This document shows, in pieces, positions 54,018-64,000 of a stretch of 64,000 nt of DNA. Location: contig CBFFRQ010000080.1 of NCBI GenBank assembly GCA_965644315.1, positions 248,001 to 312,000 on the forward strand, in the 5' to 3' direction. The stretch is from Caecitellus pseudoparvulus. Taxonomy: Eukaryota > Bigyra: Bicosoecida. The position numbers and the translations under genes were made by a program. The notes below the pieces were generated by a model. The model did no database searches. It had not been told where the DNA came from and was given only the letters and a program-made list of their open reading frames with translations. Each line of letters opens with the position of its first letter. The stretch's first letter is position 1.

Positions 54018-56578
54018 TCACCCGAAACCAGCCAGGACACTGTCCAAGCTCGCCTTCTTCGTCTTCTTCGCCTTTCTTGACTGCTTCTTCTTTGCCGCGG
54101 GGGCGAGTGCTGCGGACAGTTCGCTGAGCGTGCTGGCGGTAGCGACTGCACGGGCAGAGATGCCAGGCGTCGCAGGCAGAGCTGCGTCGGCAGTACCGCC
54201 GAGAATGCTGCCTAGGCCACTCTCCGTGGGTGCAACACTAGCGACAGGTGGAGTGGCAGCTTGGCGTCTGGCCTGACGGGCCTCAAACGCGGCTTCCGCC
54301 TCTTCCAGCCCTTCCCCAAGGTCTTGGCTTGAGCTAGCCCCCAGAAGGCAGGCCAGAACTTCCCCAGCAGCATCGTCCTCGACCCAGCCATCTTGGCGAG
54401 TGGAGTCATGTGGAGCACTTGACAATTTCGCGAGCAGGGCAACCTCAGTTTCAAGCTCACGCTGCATGTCTCGCAGCTGAGGCAGGAGGTAAGACCAGTC
54501 TGCGGAGGATGTTCCCAACCCGTCAGCGGTGGCAGCCGCTTGCAGGGCCGCATTTACTGCAGCCAGGGAACAGCGCGGCTCATCCACCATGCGCATGGAC
54601 TGACTGACTCGCAGCAGGGACTTGAGGGCGTGCTGCACGAGCTTCGCGTCGCCGCCCAGGGCCCGCCAGCTCGTTGGCGGCAGGTCGGCCAGTGCACCAG
54701 GAAGAGTGGCTAGGCTGATCTTGCCTTGCCAAGCCCACGGGAGAACCAGGGCACCAGTGGGGGACAGCCCACCACCGCTCTTCTGAACCCAGGAGCTGAG
54801 CGGCGTTCTCCCATCGGCTACACGCAGCAGGCAAGCCAAGCTCGCTGCTCCAGCAGCTGCGCAGCGAAGGCACGCTTCAGAGGAGCTTTGCGGCGCGTCC
54901 GCAGAGGCACCGACAGCATCGGTGCGCTTGGCAGCCAAAGCCTTGGCTTCTGCCTCAGCGTCGGCCTCCTCAAACATGGGCCTGGGGGTCGGGGGCGCAG
55001 CGGCAGCCGTCTCCCGCCCTCGCAACCAGCGACCCATGCGCAAGAACACTGCGGCGACGTTGCTGCAGAGGACCCCCTGTGCAGTCAAGGCCATCTTCGC
55101 GACATCACTCTGCTCAGGTGTCGCGGTCAATGCAGCGGAGTGCGCGTCGGCAGCGGCGGCAAGAGCAGCAGCATAGTGCTTCAGAGCAGTGGCGCCCTTG
55201 CCGTCCTTGTATGCCGCGTTGCCTTGGAGCTTCCCTGCTTCACAGGCCGTCAAGGCATCAAGTGCTCGACTGTCTTCTGTTGCATGCAGCTGCTGGTCTT
55301 GTGGTGGCGAGGCGAGCTGGCTGGCGGGCGTCTGCTTCGCAGCTCCACCTGACGCGTGCAGTGATGCCGCCGGCGTACTGCCTGCCGTGTATCCCCCCGC
55401 CCCGACGCTTGGCGCAACGAAGCGTGAAAAGTCTGCATGGAGCTTGGCTGCCAGCTCTCGAATGGCTCGAGCCACCTCTGCGTCCCCCCCCTCCACAGCT
55501 GCCAGGTGCACGTCTGCCTGCGGCACAGCAGCCGTGTCCCCCTCGCTGGGCTCCTTGCCTGCCCAGGCGGCAAAGGCATCCACGAGCGCCTGGCTCACCT
55601 GCAACGTGCCATCTGCAGTGTGCAGCTTGCGAGCCCAGGAAAGCCAGAAAGCTAGCAGCTGCAGGCAGTACAACGACGTGCCCCGGTTTGCGTTGTCGGC
55701 ATTGGCGAGGCAGGCTGCGACAAGCGTGTCCGAAGGCGAGGCGCCAGTCGCTGCTGAAGAGCCCTGGCCCAGACTCAGCATGCAGCGGTGCAATTGTTTG
55801 CTCTCTTCGTCCTGGGGAGGTGTAAACCAATCGAATCCAGGGTGGGCGGTGGCCTGAGGAGCAAGCAAAGCAGGGCATATGGCAGCTCCGCACAGACGGG
55901 AGCTGGGGGCGTGCCGCGTACCTGCAGCAGGGTGTCAACCGCTTGAGCCCGGAGCTGCTCATTCTCGTCAGTGAACAGGGAGACGAGGGACCTCCCTCCC
56001 CCCGCTCCGAGAAACGCTGCCATCAGCGGCCATGCGTGCATGTGCACAAGGTACATGACGCCCATCATCGCAATCTGCAGTTGACGCTGGGGGTTCTCCG
56101 CAGGCATGCTCGGAGGGAGACGGGCAAGGATTTTAACGAAAAAGGGCATGTCCTGTTCTTGAGGAAAGAACATGACGCGTCGGAGCTGCGGGGAGGCGGG
56201 CAAGTGCAGGCATGCTTCGAGCGTTTTGGAGGCGTTTCGGTGCTGGTGCTCACCTCCTCAGGAGACGTCTCCCGCTTCATAACGACGGAGAAGGCACGGG
56301 TGCGCGGGTTCTCAAATTCCTTGTCAAGTCGCTGTGGACAAGAACGACTGCATGCTCCCATGGTCACCCCGGTGGCCACAGGCGGCCTGCACGCACCGAT
56401 GAAATGGCGTCGGCCAAACTCGTGCCGCCCTGCATGCGAAGCGAGGTGTACTGATCAGGGTTTGCCAGAGAAGCGACTTGCAGGGCAGGCGCACCTCTAC
56501 CAGGGCCTCTTGGGGGAGGGCTTGATGCACTTGGTGGCGAAGGGCACTGTACCGTTGAGCCAATGCAGAGCTCTCCAT
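54018..56578 (-). CDS. ARM/TPR-like helical protein, unknown function
   Basis: Exons 56578-56495, 56450-56397, 56331-56254, 56185-55922 and 55853-54018, 771 residues; all phases agree. The N-terminal part is armadillo-like: RVMFFPQEQDMPFFVKILAR, QLQIAMMGVMYLVHMHAW, SLFTDENEQLRAQAVDTLLQ, joined to ATAHPGFDWFTPPQDEESKQ. A TPR-like pair follows (CEAGKLQGNAAYKDGKGATA, LCSNVAAVFLRMGRW). Then come Ala-rich helices and a Lys-rich tail (KKKQSRKAKKTKKASLDSVL). ARM followed by TPR suggests a scaffold or co-chaperone, but I recognise no named family. The start at 56578 (MESSALAQRYSALRHQ) is the best Met; exon 1 may not be the first. It diverges from the coiled-coil gene. Confidence 0.7.
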
Positions 56579-56784
56579 GCTGACGCCGCCTTTGTCGGTT
56601 GCAGGCCTGAACAAAGGGATGGGAAAATTCACCCAAATCGTGACCAGGTCAAATCGAACTCACTGTCCTTCAGTCGGGAAGGGAGTTTGTGCTTGCGTGT
56701 CGTGAGCACATTGGCTGCAAGCGTGGCAGAGTAAATGGCTGAGGGGGGGGAGTGGCCGTCGGTTCGCAAGCTGGAGTGTGCGAC

Positions 56785-59134
56785 ATGGAGGCTACAAGCG
56801 AGCCCAAGACACCTGCTGCAAGTGCTGCACGACAGGGTGGGGGCGCCACTTTGCAGCAGTCTATTGACATGCTCGAGTCGGCCAGAACCACAAGCCACTT
56901 GGCGCTGCGCCAGCTTGAGAGACTGGAGAAGGTGCTTTCCCGGCCCCGCAGCGACTCTGAGAGAGACAGGGCTCAGTTGCTGCGTGGAATACGGGCATCA
57001 CTCCATGCTATTCGTGCGCTGTGTGAGGATGCGGGGACTGCCGTTGAAAGCGCGCAAGCGGTGAGTATCAATGGCTCGCATTGGCGTTACCAGCGAAACG
57101 CCATTCAGCGTTGTGTTGGCTTCTCTCTTGCAGAGGGCGGCTCCCGCTGCTGAGGAAGCGCCAGACTTCAAGCATCTGCTTGAAGATCTAGTCAAAGTTG
57201 TCTCTATTCAACGTGACAGCTTGAGTGACGCAGTTCAGTCCCGGACCGTGTCCGAGGCAGCACTGGTGCGGCTGCGACCCCTTGTCTGCCAGCGACGCTG
57301 CTTGGCACGCTCGCCACTGCGGATTTCGCAGGCAAACTTACGTCAAGAGCATAAAGAGCTAAAGGAGGACCATGCTCGCGTCTGCCGCGAGAAGGATGCC
57401 CTCTTGGCGACAGCTTCTGCACCGTGCACCAGGTGTGCGGAGCGTGCCGAGCATGCACCGGTTGCAGCTTCACCAGTGCAAGCCCCGGAAGCCCGAGCCG
57501 AAGGGGGCGAAGCTCTTCTTGCTCGGCGCGAGCTTGAGTGGAGCGAGCGGTACGCTGCGCTGCGCGCACGTTGCATCGCATTGTCGGCTGAGGCGCGTTC
57601 GAGCGCCGCGGCGGCACGGCGGGCAACAGAATCTGCCGCCAACTTCCAGAAGATGTGCGCAGCATACGAACAGACAATCGCCAGTTTGCTAGGGCATTCC
57701 GTCCAGCCCTGCACCCCGCCGGGCGGTTCCAACCCGACACCTGCAGCCGAGCCGCCCGGTGCACCTGACACCAGCGGGAGCTCGTCTGGCAGTGACTGCA
57801 GCCCACCAAGGGATATACCCGCAGAACCTGCACTTAACGTCGAACCAAGCACTCAAAGTGGGCATGTGGGGCAAGAGAGTGGCAAGGATTTCCCGCCAAG
57901 TGCATCTGCAGTCACAGCATTTCATCCCTCCCCCGTTGACGTGGAGTGCTTCTCCGCTCACCACCCGACGAGGCAAGGGGCGGCACCAACTGCAGGCACA
58001 GGTCGTCGACCACCCAGGCACGAGGATTTCACGCCCACACCAGGGCAGAAAGGCAAGGGCTTGGGTCCTTGGGACGCGCCCCACGCAGACGATGTCAGTG
58101 CCAGTGACAGTGACAGTGGGAGCGGGAGTGAGGAGGCAAGCAGTGACGAAGACGGCAGCGCATCCCCTCTGGAAAACTTCACCTCAAGCTCGGACAGCGA
58201 AGGCAGTATGGGTGAGTCGCCCCCCCCAGCGACCTTGGGCGGGGAGCGCTCTCACGTTCCGCCCCTCGAGAAACGGCTGTCAGGGGCACCACGGGAATCT
58301 CTCTCGCCAAAGCAGCCTTCTAGAGACAGCTCTCCACGCAGTAGCTCAAGCCTCGCCCGAGAATACCTCGGCGCGGCGGCTACAGACGATTGGTTCGGTC
58401 CAGGGGTGCAGCAGGCGGTCGGGGAGGGGTGGGCCGCCAGCCCCCGGCAGAGTGCGCGCCGAGTGAGGGGTGCGGGGGGCATGGCGGGCTCCCCGTCGCC
58501 CCACACCTCGGCGACTCCCTCCCCACAGTCCACTCCAGATACTCACGACCTTAGGTGTGCTGTTGCAGAGGGTGAGCAGGAGGTGGTCTCGGATGACGAG
58601 TTCGCTTATGAGCGCGAAGCCCTTGGAGAGTACTCGGCGTACAGGGCGCAGGAAGCCTCCAAGCACGCTGAACAGCAGGGCGTGAGCGAAAAAAGAGTTT
58701 TTGAGGTGGTCGAAGGGGGCAGTGATCACAGTGGCGAGCTGGAGCTGAGCTTTCATGCTGCATCCTCCACGTCAAGCCTAGCTGCCAGCGACGCTGGTAC
58801 GCCGCCCCCGACTTGGCGAGTACTCAGTGACAGGGACCGGCAGTACTCCCCGCTTCAGATTGGCATGCCTTCTTCGGAAACTGGGGACGCAGTTGGGCGG
58901 CGCGCCACGGCTGGGGAGCCAAGGAAGCTGGAGATCCAGGCAGAGAAGCCCGGACGTGTGCAACACCGCGCGGCCGAGGGAAGGCAACGCGAGGGCGGCA
59001 CGAAGGTTTACAGTACGCGACAGGGACACTTTGAGCAGAGGGCACTGAGAATTCCAAGTGTCGTGACACTGGTAGGTTCAGTGGAAGACATGGCCCTGCA
59101 GCGGGCGCGGCAGCCAGGCACGCATTCGCGTTGA
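56785..59134 (+). CDS. Coiled-coil protein with acidic Ser/Asp/Glu-rich C-terminal half
   Basis: Exons 56785-57060, 57134-57265 and 57332-59134, 736 residues; the third-exon junction (intron 57266-57331, 66 bp, in phase) is inferred. The N-terminal third is alpha-helical coiled coil: LQQSIDMLESARTTSHLALR, SIQRDSLSDAVQSRTVSEAA, ANLRQEHKELKEDHARVCRE and ALRARCIALSAEARSSAAAA. It is followed by a CTRCAER-type Cys pair. The rest is low complexity: Ser/Pro-rich, with acidic clusters (SDSDSGSGSEEASSDEDGS) and no domain I know. The pattern suggests a cytoskeletal or centrosomal scaffold, but that is a guess. AATGCA follows at 59195. Confidence 0.6.
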
Positions 59135-59474
59135 ATGCCCAGTGACCAGCCCCCTTCTTCATAGTTGCACAGCCCTGCTCCTGGGCACTATGAGAATGCA
59201 AATTTGCGTACCCGCGTGCTGTCTCCCTCTCACCGGCCCCCAGCGGCAGCTTCCTGCGTCAGAAGAAGCGAGCTCACTGAGCAAGCTCTGGACCCGACCG
59301 CGGAAATTGGAGCCACGCCACGCCAGCTCCTGTGCTCGGCTTGCATGCCCCACGGATGCGCAGGCACTGGCCACGAGGCAGTCTGAGCATCTTTCTGACG
59401 TGCTTTAGCAGGTGCTGACTAGCAGCCCCTGCATTCCGCCGCCTACCTGTTCCCAGCAGCGTTCGGGCACAGGC
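59135..59474. other. Intergenic between coiled-coil and cyclin genes
   Basis: 340 bp. It holds the AATGCA at 59195-59200, 60 nt past the coiled-coil stop, then the cyclin promoter. Nothing else recognised. Confidence 0.4.
59195..59200 (+). terminator. Putative poly(A) signal AATGCA after the coiled-coil gene
   Basis: AATGCA begins 61 nt after the TGA. Inferred from the window-wide pattern. Confidence 0.5.
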
Positions 59475-60671
59475 ATGTCTGCCTCGGCCAGTTCCCGTGA
59501 TGCCGACCGCGGGCACGCGTACACCCAAGTTCTGGCGTCTGTTCTGGAGCGCCTAGTGGCGAGCAACGATGCTTCAGGGCAGCAGGTGGAGGTGACGCGG
59601 TTTCATGCCTTGCGGGCCCCTGGCATCAGCATTCGCGACTACCTTGACAGGTAAGACAAGTGCTGTCACCACGAGCGGCGTTGCTGCAGCTCCAGCGGCC
59701 AGCTTTGCGGAGCCTGCCTCCGCCCACGATGCAGGCAACTCTCTGGTGCCTTTGCAATGTCTTGGCCACGCCTCCCCGCTGCGCTGCGCTGCTCAGGATC
59801 TTGAAGTATGCTGCCTGCAGCCCCGAGTGCTTCGTGCTGGCCCTGGTCTACATCGACAGGCTGATCCAGCAACACAACCTGGTGCTGTCTTCCTTCAACG
59901 TGCACCGAGTGATCATCACAAGGTATGTCCTGTGTCGCTGGGCTGCCTGGGCGGCAATGCTCCGATGCTGCCGTCCTTTTCCGCCAGCTGGGGGCTGTCA
60001 GGTGCACTGCACTTGCCAGCATCTCGCGCTCCACACTCTTGCACCGAAGACCTGCGCCACGCCCCTGCACAGTGTCATGTTAGCTGCAAAGTTCTTTGAC
60101 GATCACTACTACAACAATGCCTTCTATGCCAGGGTATGTCGTGCGATGCGCGCACTGCGCCTCCTCGCGGCTGAGTGGACCTGAACCCCACCACTGCTCC
60201 CTGCGCTCTCAGGTGGGAGGCGTGCACTGCCATGAAATCAACACGCTGGAGCTGGAGTTCTTGTTTTCCGTGAACTTCACACTGCACGTCACGTCCGACG
60301 AGTTCACTCGGTATCACACAGAGCTGGTGCACCACCTCCAGGCACTGAACCCGCCCAACTCCTTGCGCGTGGCTGCCGAAGCGGGCAGTGTGCCAGCCCA
60401 CCTCTTGGAGGATGGCTCTGCAGGGGCTGCAGTGCCCATGGCTGCCGTGGCCTCTGGCTCGCAGGGCAAAGAGGGCGATCCTGAGGACGCGGACGTGGAG
60501 TTGATGGGGCGAGGGCAGGGGGCCGGGCGCACCCTGCAGCAGGTGGAAGCGCAGCATGCAGCTGCCTTGCCTGTTCACGGCGCCGCCACAGGCGCGCCGC
60601 TGGCCGCCACAGGTGTGCCGCTGGCCGCTGCAGGAGGGTACGGCGGCGGCTATGCCACGACCATGGCATAG
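59475..60671 (+). CDS. P/U-type (PHO80-like) cyclin
   Basis: Exons 59475-59650, 59797-59922, 60073-60133 and 60213-60671, 273 residues. The joined protein gives the compact cyclin box of the PHO80 family: [80 protein letters not shown], then [20 protein letters not shown]. Every intron falls where it restores this consensus. Plant CYCU/CYCP and yeast Pho80 bind CDKs linked to nutrient or phosphate signals and the cell cycle; the partner here is unknown. The C-terminal 100 residues are Ala/Gly-rich and not conserved. It converges on NSUN2. Confidence 0.92.
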
Positions 60672-60701
60672 CGTGTGCTCTTTCGTCGTCAGCACTTGAG
60701 C

Positions 60702-60709
60702 AATGCATT
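60702..60709. terminator. Palindromic AATGCATT between convergent cyclin and NSUN2 genes
   Basis: 31 nt past the cyclin stop and 22 nt past the NSUN2 stop on the other strand. Fourth perfect copy at a convergent junction. Inferred bidirectional poly(A) signal. Confidence 0.6.
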
Positions 60710-60730
60710 TCACACTGGCGGATGGGGCAG

Positions 60731-63700
60731 TCACTCGGCAGCGGCGCCGCCCTGCTCCCCCTCCTCCAACAAGTAGCGCGCTTTCTCTTCCTCTGTGGGC
60801 GCCACGCGCTTCTCCATGATCATGCGCAGCAGGAACGCCTCCCTGTCCTCCTTGCGCACCAAGACGTTGGCAGTGGACGGGTTGCGCCACACCACCGTGG
60901 ACAGAGCTGTGTTCAGGTTGGACGTGTCCAGTCCGTGGCTGGTGGACGACACGACGTCGGCGTCAGCCTCCGTCACCTCCCGCTGCTCGGCGTCGCTGGC
61001 CACTTCCACGGGGGGCATGGGGGACTTGGCGGCCGCCAGCGGGTCGCACACCACCACCACGGCGCCCGTGCCCATGCCTTCCAGAGCCGCTGCGAAGTTC
61101 GTGGGGAGGGAGCTGAGGGACAGGAACTTCCCGCGCCCCACGCGCAGCAAGTGCGCAAAGGTGCTGTTCCCCACAGCGATGACTCGCCTGGTCATGTACT
61201 GAGTGATGTACCGAATGCCCTCAGTGCACACCCGGCGCACGCCCCCAGCCGGCGCCGAATCGTCCAGCAGAGCGTCCCCCGGCGTGCTCTCGGCAGCGAC
61301 GCCGACGCCACCCACCTGCGCAGGGGGCTGTCCACTCGCCTCTGCTGCCTCTTCAGCACGTGCTTTGGCCTCCTCCGCTGACTTCTTGCCACGGTTCAGC
61401 TTCGTGTCGAACATGGGCACGCCGACGTTCACCAGCTTCAGGCGCGTGCACGTGCCTGGCAGGGACAGCATGGCTGCCGCAGCCTCCGACATGTAGTGCA
61501 CGACGCGATCGGAGAACGTCCGCACATACAGCCTGTGGGCGGGGAACGTCGCAGACAGTCCGTAGGTGCGGCGCAGCACCTCATACTCCTCCGCAGCCAG
61601 GGGCTCGTAAGCCACCTTCGTTGTGTCGATGCCCTTCTTGTTCACCTCACTGTTGCGGGGGCGCTTGGAGCCGCCCATTGTGGCTCCGGCAGCAGGCGGG
61701 CCAGCCTCCCCGGCGCCAGCACCAGCTGCAGTGGATGGCCCGCTGTCACCTGTCGCAGCCGTGGGTGCTGCTGCACCGCCTGCGGTCAGGTCTGCGTCCT
61801 TATCCTCTTCGCCACCATCGGGTGTGCCGTCGTCCTCTGCTTCTGTACGGGGCGTGGAGCTTACCTCGGTAGCGCCTTCCGACCCGTCATCCCCCTTGGC
61901 AGCACTGGGTGCCTTCTCAGGCTGCGTCGCAGACACTGCACCAGTCTTGCGTAGCAGGGCGACGAAGAAGCCGCCAGTGTCAGAGTCATGCGGCAGCAGC
62001 CGCAAGCAATGTTGCAAGTTCATCCAGCCAGCCTCCTCGGCGGTGGGGGGCCACATGTACGGCGCCAAGCGCCCAGCAGCCACGGAGCCATCACCACCTG
62101 CCTGAGCCTCTGCCAGCGACGCCTCAGCCGCCTCCACAGCCGCCTGGGCCTCAGGCGTTGGGCTGCCTGCGTCGTCCCCTTCGCCGGCGTCCACGGAGCT
62201 CTCATACCTTGCCCGCTTGGCGGTCTTCAGCGCGTTGCGAGCCCGTCGCACGGACGCAGCCTGCGCCCCTGCCGCGCGTGCAGCGTCGTACGTGGGGTAC
62301 ACCTTCATGGCCGAGTCAAAGACGGTCCAGGTGCTGATGCCTGGCCGGCGCTTGAGACCTGGGAGGGCGGCAGAGGTGTCCACGAGCTCCAGGTTGCCCC
62401 GGAACTCCCGCAGGAGCTGGGCCACGATGGCTTCGTCCTCGATGGGGTTGAAGGTGCAGGTGGAGTACACCATGAGGCCGCCAACCTTGAGGATGGCCAC
62501 GCCACGCCGGGCGATGGCCAGCTGCAGGGGTGCCAGCACGATGCCGTTGCGGGGGGTCCAGTTCTTCCACGCCTCGGCGGTCTTGCGCAGCGTGCCGTCG
62601 CCGCTGCAGGGCGCGTCGCACAGGATGCGGTCGAACATGCCATGGCGCATACGTGCCGAGGGGCCAGAGCGCACCGGGCGTGGTGCCCCTGCTTCAATGG
62701 CCGCGGACAGCTCTTCCATCTCCTGCCGCGCCTTGACCAGGGCCTCAGCAGCAGCAGCGACGGCGTTGCCGGCAGGGGGCCCCTCGGGTCCGGGGTGCAC
62801 CCATGGCTCCACGATGGGCTGCATGGACCCCGCCCCCTTGATGTGGAAGACGTTGGGCACTGACCGACCGTCGTTGCAGGTGACTGCCAAGGAGGCGGAC
62901 TGCAGGGGGCGCAGGCGGTGAGACATCATGTACGCACGCTGGGGGTTGGTGTCGTTGGCCATGACGATGCCGGTAGGGGCAGGGCCACCCTTCACGTGCT
63001 GCGCGTGCAGCGCCTCTAGGAGCTGGGCAGTCTTGCTGCCCGGCGCTGCGCACATGTCCAGGACGATGTGGTGCGGCTGCACATCCAGGAGGAGGGGGGG
63101 GATCATGGACACAGCTTCCTGCCGAAGGATGTCTCCCGTCTCCGTGAATAGCTTCAGCCACTCATGGAAGGCCTTGAGCTGGGGCAGGCGCCGCAGGTCT
63201 CGGCGCGCCAAGGACACGTTCCATGCAGCGTGGTGTGGCACCCAGGGCAGGGAGGTGGGGGCGTCCACTCGTGCGGGAAGTGTGCGCTTCAGGCGCACCA
63301 TGCCGTCGTCTTCCAGGACGCTCACGACGACGTTGGGGTTCGAAGCGTACTCCTCTGGAGAAGAAGCTTTGCCAGTGCCCTGCGTCGACATCACAGCTGC
63401 TGCGGCGGCGTCCTTTTCGCCCTCTGGAGCTGCGGCTGCCGCGGCAGCAGCGGCTGCTTTCGCTGCCTCCGCGCCAGCCGCCAAAGCTTCGCGGTCAGCC
63501 TGCAGGGCCGCATGAGCCGCCTCAAACAGGGAGGGAAAGCGCTCCTGCAGATCTTTCACCAGGGCAGGTGTCAGGGGGCTGTGCTGGTTCATGCGGAAGG
63601 CCGTGGGCAGCGGCGTGAGGAGGGTAGCGGAAAATGCATCCCACTCGTGTTCGCCCACAATGCCCTGTGCCTTGTAGTACGTGTCAAAGTCGGGGTGCCC

Positions 63701-63787
63701 CAGCTGCATGCTCTTGGCTCGGACATCACGCGTGTCGACATTGCGCTTCTTGTTGTTCCACTTCTTTCCCTTCTTGTTGCGGGCCAT
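60731..63787 (-). CDS. NSUN2: tRNA/RNA cytosine-5 methyltransferase NSUN2/Trm4
   Basis: Single exon, 1,018 residues, ATG 63787 (MARNKKGKKWNNKKRNVD). The frame is open further upstream, but this Met aligns with the family start. The N-terminal Asn/Lys-rich region precedes YKAQGIVGEHEWDAFSATLL and PTAFRMNQ. The SAM-binding core reads VLDMCAAPGSKTAQLLEALH and GIVMANDTNPQRAYMM. It is followed by ILCDAPCSGDGTLRK (release cysteine, about 393) and LMVYSTCTFNPIEDEAIVAQ (catalytic cysteine, about 441). It methylates cytosine in tRNA and other RNAs, in nucleus or nucleolus. Ala-, Glu- and Pro-rich insertions and a C-terminal PUA-like region (AVVVVCDPLA) make it longer than yeast Trm4 (684). Confidence 0.95.
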   Translation of the reverse strand: MARNKKGKKWNNKKRNVDTRDVRAKSMQLGHPDFDTYYKAQGIVGEHEWDAFSATLLTPLPTAFRMNQHSPLTPALVKDLQERFPSLFEAAHAALQADREALAAGAEAAKAAAAAAAAAAPEGEKDAAAAAVMSTQGTGKASSPEEYASNPNVVVSVLEDDGMVRLKRTLPARVDAPTSLPWVPHHAAWNVSLARRDLRRLPQLKAFHEWLKLFTETGDILRQEAVSMIPPLLLDVQPHHIVLDMCAAPGSKTAQLLEALHAQHVKGGPAPTGIVMANDTNPQRAYMMSHRLRPLQSASLAVTCNDGRSVPNVFHIKGAGSMQPIVEPWVHPGPEGPPAGNAVAAAAEALVKARQEMEELSAAIEAGAPRPVRSGPSARMRHGMFDRILCDAPCSGDGTLRKTAEAWKNWTPRNGIVLAPLQLAIARRGVAILKVGGLMVYSTCTFNPIEDEAIVAQLLREFRGNLELVDTSAALPGLKRRPGISTWTVFDSAMKVYPTYDAARAAGAQAASVRRARNALKTAKRARYESSVDAGEGDDAGSPTPEAQAAVEAAEASLAEAQAGGDGSVAAGRLAPYMWPPTAEEAGWMNLQHCLRLLPHDSDTGGFFVALLRKTGAVSATQPEKAPSAAKGDDGSEGATEVSSTPRTEAEDDGTPDGGEEDKDADLTAGGAAAPTAATGDSGPSTAAGAGAGEAGPPAAGATMGGSKRPRNSEVNKKGIDTTKVAYEPLAAEEYEVLRRTYGLSATFPAHRLYVRTFSDRVVHYMSEAAAAMLSLPGTCTRLKLVNVGVPMFDTKLNRGKKSAEEAKARAEEAAEASGQPPAQVGGVGVAAESTPGDALLDDSAPAGGVRRVCTEGIRYITQYMTRRVIAVGNSTFAHLLRVGRGKFLSLSSLPTNFAAALEGMGTGAVVVVCDPLAAAKSPMPPVEVASDAEQREVTEADADVVSSTSHGLDTSNLNTALSTVVWRNPSTANVLVRKEDREAFLLRMIMEKRVAPTEEEKARYLLEEGEQGGAAAE

Positions 63788-64000
63788 GGTGCCTTGGCGG
63801 GGTGGTCTGGCTGGCGCGCTCCTGCTCGGCAAACCACTGCACCCTCGTGGGCGTCGTGGCTGGACTCTGGGCGTCTTCCTTGATGAATTGTGCGCTGCAC
63901 GATTCATCCGCAGGCCTGTGATTTGACGGCCAGATTGAAAGTGCCACGCGGTTCCTGCTGGTTCGCCTCAACCGCAGTTGGTTCAGACACAGCACGCTCG
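63788..64000. promoter_or_regulatory. NSUN2 upstream region, window end
   Basis: 213 bp upstream of NSUN2. The frame is open on the minus strand to 63907 but likely untranslated. No other gene seen before the window ends. Confidence 0.35.

Noticed and set aside
1-64000. Prokaryotic operons, CRISPR arrays, transposons or integrated viruses
   Set aside because: Looked for direct repeat arrays, transposase or reverse-transcriptase motifs and capsid-like genes; none seen. Adjacent genes each carry their own spliceosomal introns.

Overview
This is nuclear DNA from a GC-rich unicellular eukaryote, not a prokaryote. Most genes are broken by one to four short GT-AG introns, mostly about 45-115 bp. 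Intergenic gaps are small, and the products are conserved eukaryotic proteins: CMG helicase subunits, FACT, dymeclin, kinesin, UBE4, NSUN2 and DHCR7. A dynein-arm assembly factor (DNAAF5/HEATR2) implies motile cilia. A TmcB-like giant membrane protein, a cytochrome-b5-fused acyl-CoA desaturase, a DHCR7-type sterol reductase and a LysA-type decarboxylase fit a free-living flagellate protist or alga. The sequence alone does not let me choose between lineages (stramenopile, haptophyte or green).

Layout. 1-12.6 kb: PSF3 (partial) converges on TMEM19/DUF92; SSRP1/Pob3 converges on dymeclin; then a LysA-like decarboxylase, an orphan gene and MCM7. 12.7-21 kb: CacyBP/SIP converges on DHCR7; INO1, divergent from DHCR7, converges on a DDT/WHIM chromatin protein. 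21.4-31 kb: tRNA-Cys, a kinesin carrying two PDZ-like domains, a stearoyl-CoA-type desaturase with cytochrome b5, and an ATG22-like transporter. 31-42.3 kb: ChaC-like gamma-glutamylcyclotransferase, a secreted SET-like protein, a secreted protein of unknown function, a roughly 2,050-residue TmcB-like protein and a small orphan gene. 42.6-51.6 kb: DNAAF5, a quinone oxidoreductase and UBE4. 52.2-64 kb: an FAD amine oxidase with a membrane tail, an ARM/TPR protein, a coiled-coil acidic protein, a P/U-type cyclin and NSUN2.

Genes alternate strands, so many pairs converge. A recurring hexamer, AATGCA, lies within about 85 nt after the stop codon of 17 of the 27 protein genes. Four convergent pairs share one palindromic copy (AATGCATT) that serves both strands. 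I read it as this organism's poly(A) signal, and it is the most distinctive undescribed feature of the window. Functionally the genes fall into DNA replication and chromatin (PSF3, MCM7, SSRP1, DDT/WHIM), lipid and sterol metabolism (DHCR7, INO1, desaturase), protein quality control (CacyBP, UBE4), RNA modification (NSUN2) and cilia or transport (DNAAF5, kinesin, dymeclin). I see no operon logic, transposon, CRISPR array or virus.
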